A stretch of DNA of 40,153 nt from an uncultured Clostridia bacterium (GTDB lineage: Bacteria > Bacillota > Clostridia > Oscillospirales > Oscillospiraceae), in NCBI GenBank assembly GCA_947367115.1, contig CANBCW010000012.1:1-40153 (forward strand), read 5' to 3'. Shown here piece by piece: positions 23,091 through 31,981 of this stretch. Both the position numbers and the translations under genes were made by a program. Numbering within the stretch: the stretch's first letter is position 1; each line of letters starts with the position of its first letter. The notes beneath the pieces are model-generated. The model was not told the origin of the DNA and made no database searches. It saw only the letters and a program-made list of their open reading frames with translations.

Positions 23091-24272
23091 TTACATGTCA
23101 GGCAATGTAAACTTGTGGGTTTTTACGTTTCCGGATCCAAGTTCCGATTTGTTGATGTAATACAGCGGAAGTCCATCATAAGTATTCGACAAAATAAACC
23201 GCTCTGCCGTTTCTCCTATCAACATAGAATTGGTACGAACCGACATAGGATTTGCAATCGTCACCGTATCCACCAACTCAAATGCCCAATTGTAAATGTA
23301 CAAAGAATTGTCGGTCTCTTTTCCCATTTCGCGGGATGCTAGCACCAGGCACTCAGGAAAACAGTATACGTAGTAGTCCCCCTCCAGGTCAGTGTCGATC
23401 ACTGCTTCTTCCGTTTGGGTGGCATAGGTCAGTCGCCGTACCGCCCCATCCTTAAAATAGTAAGCCTCGTTCTCCCCGAAGTAGCCCGCTGTACCGGGAT
23501 GTTCTGTCAGGTAGGTCAGTGTATTTGTTTCCGGATCCCAATCAAATACGCTTCTGCCGTCGTTTCCGTGTATGGAATCACTGGTCGCATAAAATACATC
23601 TCCGCAGCTATACCAAACAGAAGCACCGCTTTTCCCCGCCCTCGGCTCGCTCATGGATCCATCCAGCTTGAACATATAGGTTTCCAAGTATTCCAGCTCG
23701 TATTGACCATCCACATTTTTTCCATTGTATAAGCTGAATTTGCAGATTCCATTGGTGATCAATTCACACTGCGCCAAATCCGCACCGTGTTCGTGGGCAA
23801 ACTCCTGAAATTCCAGCACTGTCAGATGGTTTCCACCATCCGGATCCATCCGGATCAGCCGGTCACCATACGCATCGCCGGATACAACATAGAGATACCC
23901 ACCATAATAGGTCAGCTTTGCCCCATTGTAAACGTAGGCATTGCAGTCCGGACTGGAATGACTGCAATCCGAACGGCCGCATAGCTTGATGAAGGTATCC
24001 GAGCCATGATCGGCATACAGAATATAGCTGTTGCGCAAGTCATCCGTCTTCACCACAAAATAGATTCCGTTCGGGCTGACCGTTTGCAGTCCGGTTGTCA
24101 GACCTGCCCGGAGCAGCCCCATGCGCTTATTGGGAACCGGGCTTTCTCCTGCCATCCAGTCGTAGGTCGCGGTGGGCTCGATATCGTCCGGCTTGGTCAC
24201 CACCTCTTCCTGACATCCCGCCAAAAGCAGCACCAGAACCAGCAAAACAATCAATAAAACACGTTTTTTCAT
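23091..24272 (-). CDS. Tandem lipoprotein paralog 1
   Basis: 393 aa from ATG 24272 (GAGGTG 6 nt upstream; a GTG nine bases earlier is unlikely). The signal ends in lipobox LLAGC. The mature start ESPVPNKRMGLLRAG is shared by all paralogs. The core motif LCGRSDCSHSSPDCNAYV holds C-x4-C-x-H-x4-C, which may bind a metal. Repeated short β segments with Tyr-Gly or Gly-Tyr turns (YYGGYLYVVSGD, RMDPDGGNHLTVL) point to a β-propeller-like fold. The function is not known. It is the last of five paralogs before the ABC transporter genes. Its 3' end shares a noncoding tail with paralog 5, a sign of exchange between copies. Confidence 0.85.
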   Translation of the reverse strand: MKKRVLLIVLLVLVLLLAGCQEEVVTKPDDIEPTATYDWMAGESPVPNKRMGLLRAGLTTGLQTVSPNGIYFVVKTDDLRNSYILYADHGSDTFIKLCGRSDCSHSSPDCNAYVYNGAKLTYYGGYLYVVSGDAYGDRLIRMDPDGGNHLTVLEFQEFAHEHGADLAQCELITNGICKFSLYNGKNVDGQYELEYLETYMFKLDGSMSEPRAGKSGASVWYSCGDVFYATSDSIHGNDGRSVFDWDPETNTLTYLTEHPGTAGYFGENEAYYFKDGAVRRLTYATQTEEAVIDTDLEGDYYVYCFPECLVLASREMGKETDNSLYIYNWAFELVDTVTIANPMSVRTNSMLIGETAERFILSNTYDGLPLYYINKSELGSGNVKTHKFTLPDM

Positions 24273-24304
24273 TTCTGCCACCTCGTTAACTCTTTTCTCA
24301 CTTC

Positions 24305-24330
24305 CCCCTGCGTCCGAGGGCGCAGGAGGG
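24305..24330 (-). repeat. Intercistronic GC hairpin, copy 2
   Basis: Copy with small changes (CCCCTGCGTCC/GGGCGCAGGAGGG) between paralogs 2 and 1. Confidence 0.75.
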
Positions 24331-24334
24331 CTTT

Positions 24335-25543
24335 TCAGGTGTAGTTGAATTTATGAAGTTTTACATCGCCTGTTCCCAACTCGGCCTTGTTGATGTAATA
24401 CTTAGGCATTCCCAAATATGTCGTTGTCAAAATAAAGCGCTCCGCAGTTTCCGCAATCAGAGAAAATTGAAGTCCGGTATTCCCTCCAAGGCCTGTTGCT
24501 ACCGTGTCCACCAGTTCAAACGCCCAGTTGTAAATATAAAGGTTCTGATCCCCTCCCTCGAATCCACTGCGAGCTAAAACCATACAATCCGGAAAAACGA
24601 AGAGAAAATAATCTTCTTCAAGTCCGGTATCAACCAAAATTTCCTCCTCCTGCGTTGAATACGTCAATCGACAGATCGCCCCATCGCGGAAATAGTACCC
24701 CTGTTCCTCGTCATAATAACCGGGCACCCCGGGGTGGTGGGTCAGAAAGGTTGCGGTGTCCGTATCAAGATCCGTACTCCACAGACTGTAACCTGTTTCG
24801 CTTTCCGGATCAACGTCAAACGACAGCACCATATCTCCGCAGTTATAAAGCATACCACGTGTCGTTTTTTCTTTTGGCGCACCCTTGGAACCGTCCAGTT
24901 TATATAGATAGTAATCTACCGTTTCCGCACTGGTTGTTTGGGAGCTTCCATTCGTCACGGTTTTCCAAGCTAATGTTTGGAACAGCAGATACCCCTCCGT
25001 AATTTTCTCACATTGAACAAAATCCCCACCATTTTCCTTTGCAAATTCTACAAAGTCCAGTACTGTTACATGGTTTGAACCGTCCGGTTCCATACGAATC
25101 AACTTACAGTCATCTTCTGACATATTTCCCCAAATGGCATAGAGGTAACCGCCGTAGTAGGAGATGAGACTTCCACCAAAAACGTAGGCATTGCAGTCCT
25201 CGTTGTTATGGTTGCAGTCTGCCCGTCCACACAGCTTGATCATTTGATCCGACCCATGGTCTGTATACCAAATGTAGGAATCCTTTGGATCCTGTGCTTC
25301 CTGCATGAAATAAACGCCTTTGGGACTGACTGCATGGTAGAATAGGTTAACACCCACGCGGGTTAAACCAATGCGCCGATTGGGCACCGGGCTTTCACCT
25401 GCCATCCAGTCGTAGGTGGCGGTTGGTTCGATATCCGGTGGTCTGGTTCCATCTGGAACCAGCGGAGGGATATTTTCATTCTGACATCCCGCCAAAAGCA
25501 GCGCCAGGATTAACAAAACAATCAATAAAACACGTTTTTTCAT
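24335..25543 (-). CDS. Tandem lipoprotein paralog 2
   Basis: 402 aa. The signal matches paralog 1 (MKKRVLLIVLLILALLLAGC), followed by ESPVPNRRIGL. The Cys/His motif LCGRADCNHNNEDCNAYV, YYGGYLYAIWG and IRMEPDGSNHVTVLDF are conserved. The C-terminal end KYYINKAELGTGDVKLHKF is nearly identical to an orphan fragment at 26986-27057. Unlike its neighbours it is not preceded by the GC hairpin; its upstream 130 bp are AT-rich. Expected location is the outer face of the membrane. Function is unknown. Confidence 0.85.
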   Translation of the reverse strand: MKKRVLLIVLLILALLLAGCQNENIPPLVPDGTRPPDIEPTATYDWMAGESPVPNRRIGLTRVGVNLFYHAVSPKGVYFMQEAQDPKDSYIWYTDHGSDQMIKLCGRADCNHNNEDCNAYVFGGSLISYYGGYLYAIWGNMSEDDCKLIRMEPDGSNHVTVLDFVEFAKENGGDFVQCEKITEGYLLFQTLAWKTVTNGSSQTTSAETVDYYLYKLDGSKGAPKEKTTRGMLYNCGDMVLSFDVDPESETGYSLWSTDLDTDTATFLTHHPGVPGYYDEEQGYYFRDGAICRLTYSTQEEEILVDTGLEEDYFLFVFPDCMVLARSGFEGGDQNLYIYNWAFELVDTVATGLGGNTGLQFSLIAETAERFILTTTYLGMPKYYINKAELGTGDVKLHKFNYT

Positions 25544-25672
25544 TTCTGCCCCCGCTCTTTTTGATTATGACTAAATTCTCTCACTATTTAAATCGCCGCT
25601 TGGGAAAATCAGGTTTCAATTTTTATACATTCTTCTGCACCGGGCATTGTTACAATCATTGCCCCCATCCGG

Positions 25673-26923
25673 TCACGCAAAGTTGAACTCGTGGATCTTT
25701 ACGCTTCCGGTACCAAAATCAGCTTTATTGATATAGTATGTGGGAATGCCAGCATCGCCGCTTGTCAGAATCAGACGCTCCGCCGTTTCTGCGATCACTG
25801 TATTTATAAGCCGACTTGTCCCTCTGGTAATCTCCACTGTTTCCAGCAGGTTAAACGACCAGTCATAGATGTACAAATTCGAGTCTGCAATTGACTTATC
25901 ATATGCTCCGACAACAATACAATCCGGGAGGAAGCTGGCATAATAGTCCCCCTCCAGCCCCGTCTTGACCATGATCTCCTCCGTCTGAGTCGCATAGGTC
26001 AGGCGGCAGATCGCCCCATCCTTATAATAAAACCCCTGCTCTCTTCCGAACCAGCCCGGCTGACCGGGATGATCCGTCAGAAACGTATAGGTATTGGTCT
26101 CTGTGTCCCATTCGTAATAGCTGCCATATTCACCGCCGTTGACCGATACCGGCAAATATGACAAAAACACCTCTCCGCAGTTGTAGCAGGCCAGGCCGCC
26201 GGGATGTCCATCCTCCGGTTTGTCCATAGATCCATCCAGCTTGTAACAGTAATATCCCGTATGCTTAGGAACCGTCCCAAAAGACCCGGGTTCATCCCCC
26301 GGTGTTGTTTCCCATTTGTATCCGCTGAACAGGCACATACCGTCGCTGATTATGTCGCACTCTGCGGAATCTGCGCCTCTTTCCTTAACATACGCCGTCA
26401 TATCCAGCATAGTCACCCGGTTGGTTCCATCCGGATCCATCCGAATCAGCCTGCAGCTGTTTTCGCCTAATTGATCGCCACCGGATACCACATACAGATA
26501 TCCATTCTGATAGCACAAATTGCTCCCCTCATAGACATACGCATTGCAGTCGGGGCCCGCATGTGAGCAGTCCGGCCGGCCGCAAAGCTTGATAAAAGTG
26601 TCCGACCCATTGTCGGCATAAATGATATAGGAATCGCTGCTGAAGTCAGATTTTTTCTGGATGAAATAGATGCCAGTGGGGCTAACCGCGTGATCCACAT
26701 AATTCAATCCTGCCCGCACATAGCCGATGCGCAGTTCAGGCACAGGACTCTCTCCATCTGTCCAGCCGTATTCCACTGTCGGCTCGATATCCTCCGGTCT
26801 GGTCGCGTTCGGCACCACCAGACTGTTTGGCGAGCTTCCCTGGGGCTGCACAGTCTCAGTTTGGCAGCCTGTCGCAAGCAGCACCAGAACCAGCAAAACA
26901 ATCCATAAACCATGTTTTTTCAT
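25673..26923 (-). CDS. Tandem lipoprotein paralog 3
   Basis: 416 aa from ATG 26923 with GAGGTG upstream. Lipobox LLATGC; a longer linker (QPQGSSPNSLVVPNATRPEDIEP) precedes ESPVPELRIGYVRAG. The motif LCGRPDCSHAGPDCNAYV, then YQNGYLYVVSG and IRMDPDGTNRVTML follow. Of the five it is one of the more divergent in the C-terminal third (DWSFNLLETVEITRG). It shares its signal sequence and upstream region with paralog 4, which suggests recent duplication. The role is unknown. Confidence 0.85.
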   Translation of the reverse strand: MKKHGLWIVLLVLVLLATGCQTETVQPQGSSPNSLVVPNATRPEDIEPTVEYGWTDGESPVPELRIGYVRAGLNYVDHAVSPTGIYFIQKKSDFSSDSYIIYADNGSDTFIKLCGRPDCSHAGPDCNAYVYEGSNLCYQNGYLYVVSGGDQLGENSCRLIRMDPDGTNRVTMLDMTAYVKERGADSAECDIISDGMCLFSGYKWETTPGDEPGSFGTVPKHTGYYCYKLDGSMDKPEDGHPGGLACYNCGEVFLSYLPVSVNGGEYGSYYEWDTETNTYTFLTDHPGQPGWFGREQGFYYKDGAICRLTYATQTEEIMVKTGLEGDYYASFLPDCIVVGAYDKSIADSNLYIYDWSFNLLETVEITRGTSRLINTVIAETAERLILTSGDAGIPTYYINKADFGTGSVKIHEFNFA

Positions 26924-26955
26924 TTCTGCCACCTCGTTAACTCTTTTCTTACTTC

Positions 26956-26980
26956 CCCCTGCGCCCGAGGGCGCAGGGGG
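26956..26980 (-). repeat. Intercistronic GC hairpin, copy 3
   Basis: Hairpin CCCCTGCGCC/GGCGCAGGGG upstream of paralog 3 and directly after the orphan tail of a sixth paralog. Confidence 0.78.
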
Positions 26981-26985
26981 GCTTT

Positions 26986-27057
26986 TCAGGTGTAGCTGAA
27001 TTTATGAAGTTTTACATCGCCTGTTCCCAACTCGGCCTTGGTGATGTAATACTTGGG
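26986..27057 (-). pseudogene. C-terminal remnant of a sixth lipoprotein paralog
   Basis: 23 codons plus TGA: PKYYITKAELGTGDVKLHKF then SYT. This is nearly the same as the end of paralog 2, at both DNA and protein level. Nothing in frame precedes it; the upstream 70 bp are unrelated and include a small CTGGCG/CGCCAG stem. It marks a deletion or recombination inside the array. Confidence 0.85.
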
Positions 27058-27126
27058 TTACCCATCGCATTGATCCATTAGAAAACGCTGGCGCATTTAC
27101 GCCAGAACTCTAATAATGGCCGCCGG

Positions 27127-28347
27127 TTACCATTGCTCAATTGGGTGAATCTTGGCAGTACCGAGGCCCAGCTCAGATTTCGTGATGTAGTGGTAACCAC
27201 CCTTGCCGGACAATAGAAACCGATCTGCGGTTTCACCAATCAGGATCGCTTCCATGTGCTTCCCATAGCCATCGACGCTGACAGCCTCCACCAGTTCATA
27301 CTCCCAGTTATAGAAATACAGGGTAAAGTCTTCTTCAGAAGATGTAAACAGAACAATGCTATCCGGAAACGCCCTCAGGTGATACTTCCCACTCAGGCCG
27401 GTCTGGGTCATAATTTCCTCCTGTCCGGTTGAGTAAGTATACCGGCAAATGGCACCGTCCTTGTGGTAATAGCCGGCGGTGTCGTCAAAATACCCAGAGC
27501 TCGGGGGCATATCCATAAGATAAGTATAGGTATCCGTTTCAGGATGCCATTCCCAATATCTTCCATATTCGCCACCGTTTTGGGGCACATTTGAAAACGC
27601 CAGTATGGTATTTCCGCAACTATAGATCTGGCCGCGAGGAAGTTCCTTCTGAACTGTCTTTTTTTTCGGTTCTCCGGCAGATCCATCTATTTTATAATAA
27701 AAGTTGCCTATGTTTTCTCCTTGTAGATGCTGTGTAATATCGCTTCCATCCCCATCGTCAATTTCAACCATTTCCACTACGCCAAAGAAGCAATATCCCT
27801 CGGTCATAAACCAGCACTGAATATAATCCCCGCCAAGCCCATGTGCGAATTCCAGCAGATCGATCACGGAAACATGGTTGGAGCCATCAGGATCCATGCG
27901 CACGATTTTGCACGAATCCTCCGAAAAATCTCCTGAAAACGCATAAAGATAACCATCGTAGAATGTTATAAAGCCACCATCCCGAACATAGGCATTGCAG
28001 TCGGAGGATTGATGCGTGCAGTCCGGTCGGCCGCACAAAGGGATCAGGATATCCATGCCATCGTCCAAATAGTAAACATAGTCATTTTTCATGATGTACA
28101 CACCGTTTTCACCATTGGCAATATTGACCGGGGAATTACGGTCAAGTCCTATGCGCCGATTAGGCACCGGGCTTTCGCCCCTGATCCAGTCACTCGTACC
28201 GATGGCTGCATTCTCCTGAGGCTTGGTATTCTCTTGAGGATTGGTATTCTCTCCGTGAACGGTTTCCTTAATGGAAGGCGTCGTCTGGCAGCCTGTCGCA
28301 AGCAGCACCAGAACCAACAAAACAATCCATAAACCATGCTTTTTCAT
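27127..28347 (-). CDS. Tandem lipoprotein paralog 4
   Basis: 406 aa from ATG 28347 with GAGGTG upstream. Lipobox LLATGC, then a linker with three N-P/K-P-Q-E-N repeats (ENTNPQENTKPQENAA), then ESPVPNRRIGLDR. Cys/His motif LCGRPDCTHQSSDCNAYV and IVRMDPDGSNHVSVIDL. It is the most divergent copy: the end reads TAKIHPIEQW instead of the usual LHKF or LHEF. Its signal and upstream region equal those of paralog 3. Function is unknown. Confidence 0.85.
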   Translation of the reverse strand: MKKHGLWIVLLVLVLLATGCQTTPSIKETVHGENTNPQENTKPQENAAIGTSDWIRGESPVPNRRIGLDRNSPVNIANGENGVYIMKNDYVYYLDDGMDILIPLCGRPDCTHQSSDCNAYVRDGGFITFYDGYLYAFSGDFSEDSCKIVRMDPDGSNHVSVIDLLEFAHGLGGDYIQCWFMTEGYCFFGVVEMVEIDDGDGSDITQHLQGENIGNFYYKIDGSAGEPKKKTVQKELPRGQIYSCGNTILAFSNVPQNGGEYGRYWEWHPETDTYTYLMDMPPSSGYFDDTAGYYHKDGAICRYTYSTGQEEIMTQTGLSGKYHLRAFPDSIVLFTSSEEDFTLYFYNWEYELVEAVSVDGYGKHMEAILIGETADRFLLSGKGGYHYITKSELGLGTAKIHPIEQW

Positions 28348-28380
28348 TTCTGCCACCTCGTTAACTCTTTTCTCACTTCC

Positions 28381-28404
28381 CCCCTGCGCCCGAGGGCGCA
28401 GGGG
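28381..28404 (-). repeat. Intercistronic GC hairpin, copy 4
   Basis: Perfect CCCCTGCGCC/GGCGCAGGGG stem between paralogs 5 and 4. Its downstream flank (CTTTTGCGTTGTTTACATGTC) matches that of copy 1. Confidence 0.78.
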
Positions 28405-28423
28405 CTTTTGCGTTGTTTACATG

Positions 28424-29662
28424 TCAGGCATAGATAAACTCGTGAAGCTCCATGTTTCCGGTTCCCAATTCGGATTTACAAATATACGACTTCGGCATGC
28501 CCTCAAGTGAGGTCGTTAGAATAAAGCGATCTGCCGTCTCTGCGATAAGCAGGAAATTTGTACGCGTCGAGTTAGGATTCGGAATATGTACGGTATCCAG
28601 CAGTTCAAAAGACCAGTTATAGAAGTACAAATTGTTGTCAGTGGCGTGTTGCTCATTGGAAGCGAGCACAATGCAATCCGGAAAAGCAAATAAATAGTAG
28701 TACCCCTCCAGCCCTGTATCCACCATTGGCTCCGTCTTTTTGGTGGCGTAGGTCAGGCGGTAGATATACCCATTCTGAAAATAGTACCCCTCGTTTTCCC
28801 CATACCACCCTGGTTCCCCCGGATGATGCGTCAAAAAGGTGGTACAGTTCGTATCAGGATTCCAGTTGTAATAGCTGCCATATCTGCTGCCCTCCACAGG
28901 GTTCGGATTATGCACCAGAAACACATCTCCACAACTGTAGCAAGCCAGACCATTGACCTCAGCGCGCTCTGGCGCTTCCATTGAACCATCCAGTTTGTAA
29001 TAGTAATACCCCTTGTGGGACGATACGCTCTCCGTGGAGTCGCCATCCTCCGATATTATTTTCCACCCATAGACGCTGAACAAGCAAAACCCATCGGTGA
29101 TAATATCACATTTGGCATAGTCTCCACCATTTTCCTTGGCAAATTTGGTAAGATCCATTACGGTAACATGGTTAGACCCATCGGGGTTCATTCGAATCAG
29201 CCTTGCTTCCAGGGAATCTGCTGTGTTGCCGGAAGCAGCATAAAGATATCCGCCATAATAAGACAATGCTTTGCCAGAAAAAATATATGCATTGCAGTCT
29301 GAGTTATCATGGGTGCAGTCCGGCCGTCCGCACAGCTTGATGAATGTGTCCGTGCCATCGTCCGCATAGATAATAAAAGTATTGTCGCCGCCCGAAGTGT
29401 CAAAGAAATAGACACCTGAAGGACTGACCGCATGGGGTGTGAGGTTTGTACCAGCTCGAACCACACCAATGCGCTTGATGGGCACAGGACTCTCTCCATC
29501 TGTCCAGCCGTATTCCACTGTCGGCTCGGAATCCTCTTCTGGTGGCACATACGCCTGTGTTTCCCCTGCCTGCATCTCTCCTGCCATCGGGTTCTTTCCA
29601 TGACAGCCTGAAAGAGCTATTGCTACACCAAGAAGCAATATGCTGATTCGTCGCTTTTTCAT
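28424..29662 (-). CDS. Tandem lipoprotein paralog 5
   Basis: 412 aa. It has a different signal sequence from the other four (KKRRISILLLGVAIALSGC), then ESPVPIKRIGVVRAG. The motif LCGRPDCTHDNSDCNAYI, YYGGYLYAASG and IRMNPDGSNHVTVMDL are conserved. The ATG has AAGGAGA upstream. As first lipoprotein gene after the small secreted protein (22-bp gap) it may be the parent copy. Its last codons and 3' flank match paralog 1. Outer-face membrane location is expected; the role is unknown. Confidence 0.86.
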   Translation of the reverse strand: MKKRRISILLLGVAIALSGCHGKNPMAGEMQAGETQAYVPPEEDSEPTVEYGWTDGESPVPIKRIGVVRAGTNLTPHAVSPSGVYFFDTSGGDNTFIIYADDGTDTFIKLCGRPDCTHDNSDCNAYIFSGKALSYYGGYLYAASGNTADSLEARLIRMNPDGSNHVTVMDLTKFAKENGGDYAKCDIITDGFCLFSVYGWKIISEDGDSTESVSSHKGYYYYKLDGSMEAPERAEVNGLACYSCGDVFLVHNPNPVEGSRYGSYYNWNPDTNCTTFLTHHPGEPGWYGENEGYYFQNGYIYRLTYATKKTEPMVDTGLEGYYYLFAFPDCIVLASNEQHATDNNLYFYNWSFELLDTVHIPNPNSTRTNFLLIAETADRFILTTSLEGMPKSYICKSELGTGNMELHEFIYA

Positions 29663-29683
29663 ATCCTTATCTCCTTGATTCCA

Positions 29684-30103
29684 TTAGCCAGGGTAATCAC
29701 TTGCCCCAAAAACCACTTCTTCTGCACCAACAAAGAAGCGACCGGTTGTTTCTGTGACTTCTGATTCAAAAATATAGCCATTTTCCTCTAATATCAGAAG
29801 ATTATCTGCGGTGGCAGTTGTAGAGGCGAAGGATGAGCTTTGAAATTCTCGTGACTCACCAGTAAGATTGTTTAAGCGATTATAGAGCGAATTCTTGGCA
29901 TAGGCTGTAACAGTAGATACCCTGGGAGAAACGCTGATGCTTGCTGTGCCAGTAGTTTCGTTGCATGTGACCGTCCAATTGTACGAAATCGTTTGGTACG
30001 TACCGGTTCCAGTACTACTTACCGCCATTGCGGGTACGGCCATGGTGGCGACCAGCAGCACCACCAGTGCCAGACACATCAGTTTACGTGCGGTTTTTTT
30101 CAT
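29684..30103 (-). CDS. Small secreted protein heading the lipoprotein block
   Basis: 139 aa from ATG 30103 with AGGAGGA upstream. A clear signal peptide ends in AVPAMA (residues about 1-27), and the mature 110 residues are Thr/Ser-rich and β-like with a single Cys (WTVTCNETTGTASISVSP) and no Trp-rich or enzyme motif. I do not recognise a family. It is the first gene of the minus-strand block that leads through five lipoproteins to the ABC transporter, so it could be a ligand, substrate or structural partner of that system; this is inference from order only. Confidence 0.78.
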   Translation of the reverse strand: MKKTARKLMCLALVVLLVATMAVPAMAVSSTGTGTYQTISYNWTVTCNETTGTASISVSPRVSTVTAYAKNSLYNRLNNLTGESREFQSSSFASTTATADNLLILEENGYIFESEVTETTGRFFVGAEEVVFGASDYPG

Positions 30104-30498
30104 TGTGATTTCCTCCTGTAAATGATAGTTTTGCGGTCTGTTTCTGTCCATGCGTCAGACCACTGCCCGCATCCGGATTTCTCCGGAGCCAGCCCCGGCG
30201 GTACCGTTCCGCAGCTTTCGGACTTTTTGATAAAATGCTGATCAGGCATTTCATCACCCATTCCACGCGTTTTTCATTTTGCTTTTACTTATATGTGTAA
30301 CGAAACGGGCAAAAAGTGACATGAATTTTTGTCACACAGATCGATTTGTAGCCTTGCACAGTTTTGCAGGCCACTTTTTGTGCATGCCGCACATCCACGC
30401 GGCTTCGCTTACAAATACAGGACGGAATGCTTGAACGCATCCTTTTGGAAAAAGACCGGGTTCTGATTGTTGCTTGTCAATTTTTTCCTTTTGGTAAT
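30104..30498 (-). other. Long untranslated leader before the secreted-protein gene
   Basis: About 395 nt lie between the nearest good promoter and the start codon. Inside are a GTGAC/GTCAC dyad (about 30317-30338) and a possible 53-codon ORF (30100-30261) that would end in an ATGA overlap with the secreted-protein gene but lacks a ribosome site. No known riboswitch class is recognised. Confidence 0.4.
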
Positions 30499-30527
30499 AT
30501 TGTATTGTATATTCCTTTTTCTGTCAA
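30499..30527 (-). promoter_or_regulatory. Sigma-A promoter for the lipoprotein block
   Basis: Minus strand: TTGACA (30522-30527), 17-bp spacer, TACAAT (30499-30504). It is the only strong promoter seen upstream of the block. Confidence 0.68.
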
Positions 30528-30598
30528 CCATAATTAGCCGCATGATGCCGCCCTACAAGACTTTCTCTTCATGGTTTACATAAAATCTTTCCTGCAAC

Positions 30599-30638
30599 AA
30601 AAAAAGACCCGAAATCAAGCGATTTCGAGTCTTTTTAG
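30599..30638 (-). terminator. Terminator of the lysine operon
   Basis: 16-bp stem AAAAAGACCCGAAATC/GATTTCGAGTCTTTTT with one mismatch and a 4-nt loop, symmetrical enough to work both ways. On the minus strand it ends in TTTTT. Confidence 0.88.
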
Positions 30639-30655
30639 TTACGTAATCCGCGGCC

Positions 30656-31951
30656 TTACCGGTCGTAACCGACCAGATCTGCCAGCGTTTCCCGGCGGAC
30701 TGCCACGTAGGGGCCATCCGCACCCAGCATAACCACCGGGGGGCGGGGAATCCGGTTGTAGTTGGAGGCCATGGAGTAGTTATAAGCACCGGTGGTGAGA
30801 ACGGCCAGCAGATCGCCCCGGTTGGGCTTCGGCAGCGCAACATCCTCCTGGATCAGATCGCCGCTTTCACAGCAGCAGCCCGCGATGGTGCACACAAAAT
30901 CCCGCGCATCGTTCATCCGGCTGGCAGGCAGCACGGTGTATGCCGCCTGATACAGTGCGAACCGGGGGTTGTCTGCCATGCCGCCGTCTACGGCAGCGTA
31001 GTTCTTGAAACCGGGGATCTGCTTCACCGTGGTCACATGGTAAAGGGTCATACCCGCATCCGCCACAATGCTGCGTCCCGGCTCCATGAGAATCGCGGGA
31101 GGATCCAGCTTCAGCCGCTGGCAGGTTTCGGAAATGAGCTTGCCGATATTACGGATGTTCGCCGCATAGTCGATGGAACCGTCCGCCTCGGTATAGGGAA
31201 CACCCATGCCGCCGCCCAGATTCAGCACCGGCGCGCTGAATCCATGCTTTTCTTTGATCTGCGCCATAAACTCCAGCATCAGGATCGCCGCGTCACAGAA
31301 AGGCGCATGGTCAAAGATCTGGGAACCGATATGGCAGTGGTAGCCCCGCAGGTCGATATATTCCAGAGACAGGGCGTGCAGAATCAGCTCTTCCGCCTGA
31401 CCGGTCTCGATGGCAGCACCAAACTTACAGTCGATGCGCCCGGTGTTGATCTTCTCGTGGGTATGGGGGTCGATGCCGGGGGTCAGACGCAGCAGCACCT
31501 TCTGCCGCGCTCCCCGGCGGGCAGCCTCCGCGTTGATGGCAGTCAGCTCATCCATGCTGTCGCAGACGAAATAACCGATTCCGTTTTCCATGGCGAAGCG
31601 GATATCCGCGTCGGTCTTGCTGTTTCCGTGGAAGTAGGCGTTTTCCATAGGGAAGCCGGCTCTGACCGCCGTATACAGTTCACCGGCGGACACCACATCC
31701 ACGCCCATATTCTCTTCCCGCATGATCTCATAGATCCGCTTCAGGCTCAACGCCTTGCTGGCATACAGCGGCTGGGAACCGGCGGGAAGATATGCTTCCA
31801 TTGCCTGCTTATACTCCCGGCAGCGGCTGCGGATCACCGCTTCATCCATAACCATCAGCGGCGTACCGTACTGCTGAGCCAGCGCAGTCGTATCATGACC
31901 CGCAAAGGTCAGGTGGCCTGCCTGATTGACCGCAAGGTTTTTATAAATCAT
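30656..31951 (-). CDS. lysA: Diaminopimelate decarboxylase
   Basis: 431-aa PLP enzyme of the alanine-racemase-like fold that converts meso-diaminopimelate to L-lysine, the last step of the pathway. Diagnostic segments are PLYASKALSLKRIYEI with the PLP Lys, GVDVVSAGELYTA, ENAYFHGNSKTDADI, YHCHIGSQIFD, LNLGGGMGVPYTE, LMEPGRSIVADAG and the active-site CCCESGD. The start has GAGGAAACA upstream. It is third in the dapA-ddh-lysA operon (30-bp gap after ddh) and so comes under the lysine riboswitch. It is followed by a strong terminator. Confidence 0.97.
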   Translation of the reverse strand: MIYKNLAVNQAGHLTFAGHDTTALAQQYGTPLMVMDEAVIRSRCREYKQAMEAYLPAGSQPLYASKALSLKRIYEIMREENMGVDVVSAGELYTAVRAGFPMENAYFHGNSKTDADIRFAMENGIGYFVCDSMDELTAINAEAARRGARQKVLLRLTPGIDPHTHEKINTGRIDCKFGAAIETGQAEELILHALSLEYIDLRGYHCHIGSQIFDHAPFCDAAILMLEFMAQIKEKHGFSAPVLNLGGGMGVPYTEADGSIDYAANIRNIGKLISETCQRLKLDPPAILMEPGRSIVADAGMTLYHVTTVKQIPGFKNYAAVDGGMADNPRFALYQAAYTVLPASRMNDARDFVCTIAGCCCESGDLIQEDVALPKPNRGDLLAVLTTGAYNYSMASNYNRIPRPPVVMLGADGPYVAVRRETLADLVGYDR

Positions 31952-31981
31952 ATTGTTTCCTCTTTTTTATCTTTGCTCCGA

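Noticed and set aside
30100..30261. A 53-codon ORF ending in an ATGA overlap with the secreted-protein gene
   Set aside because: No ribosome binding site at usable spacing, and its composition does not look like a protein. It is noted only in the leader entry.
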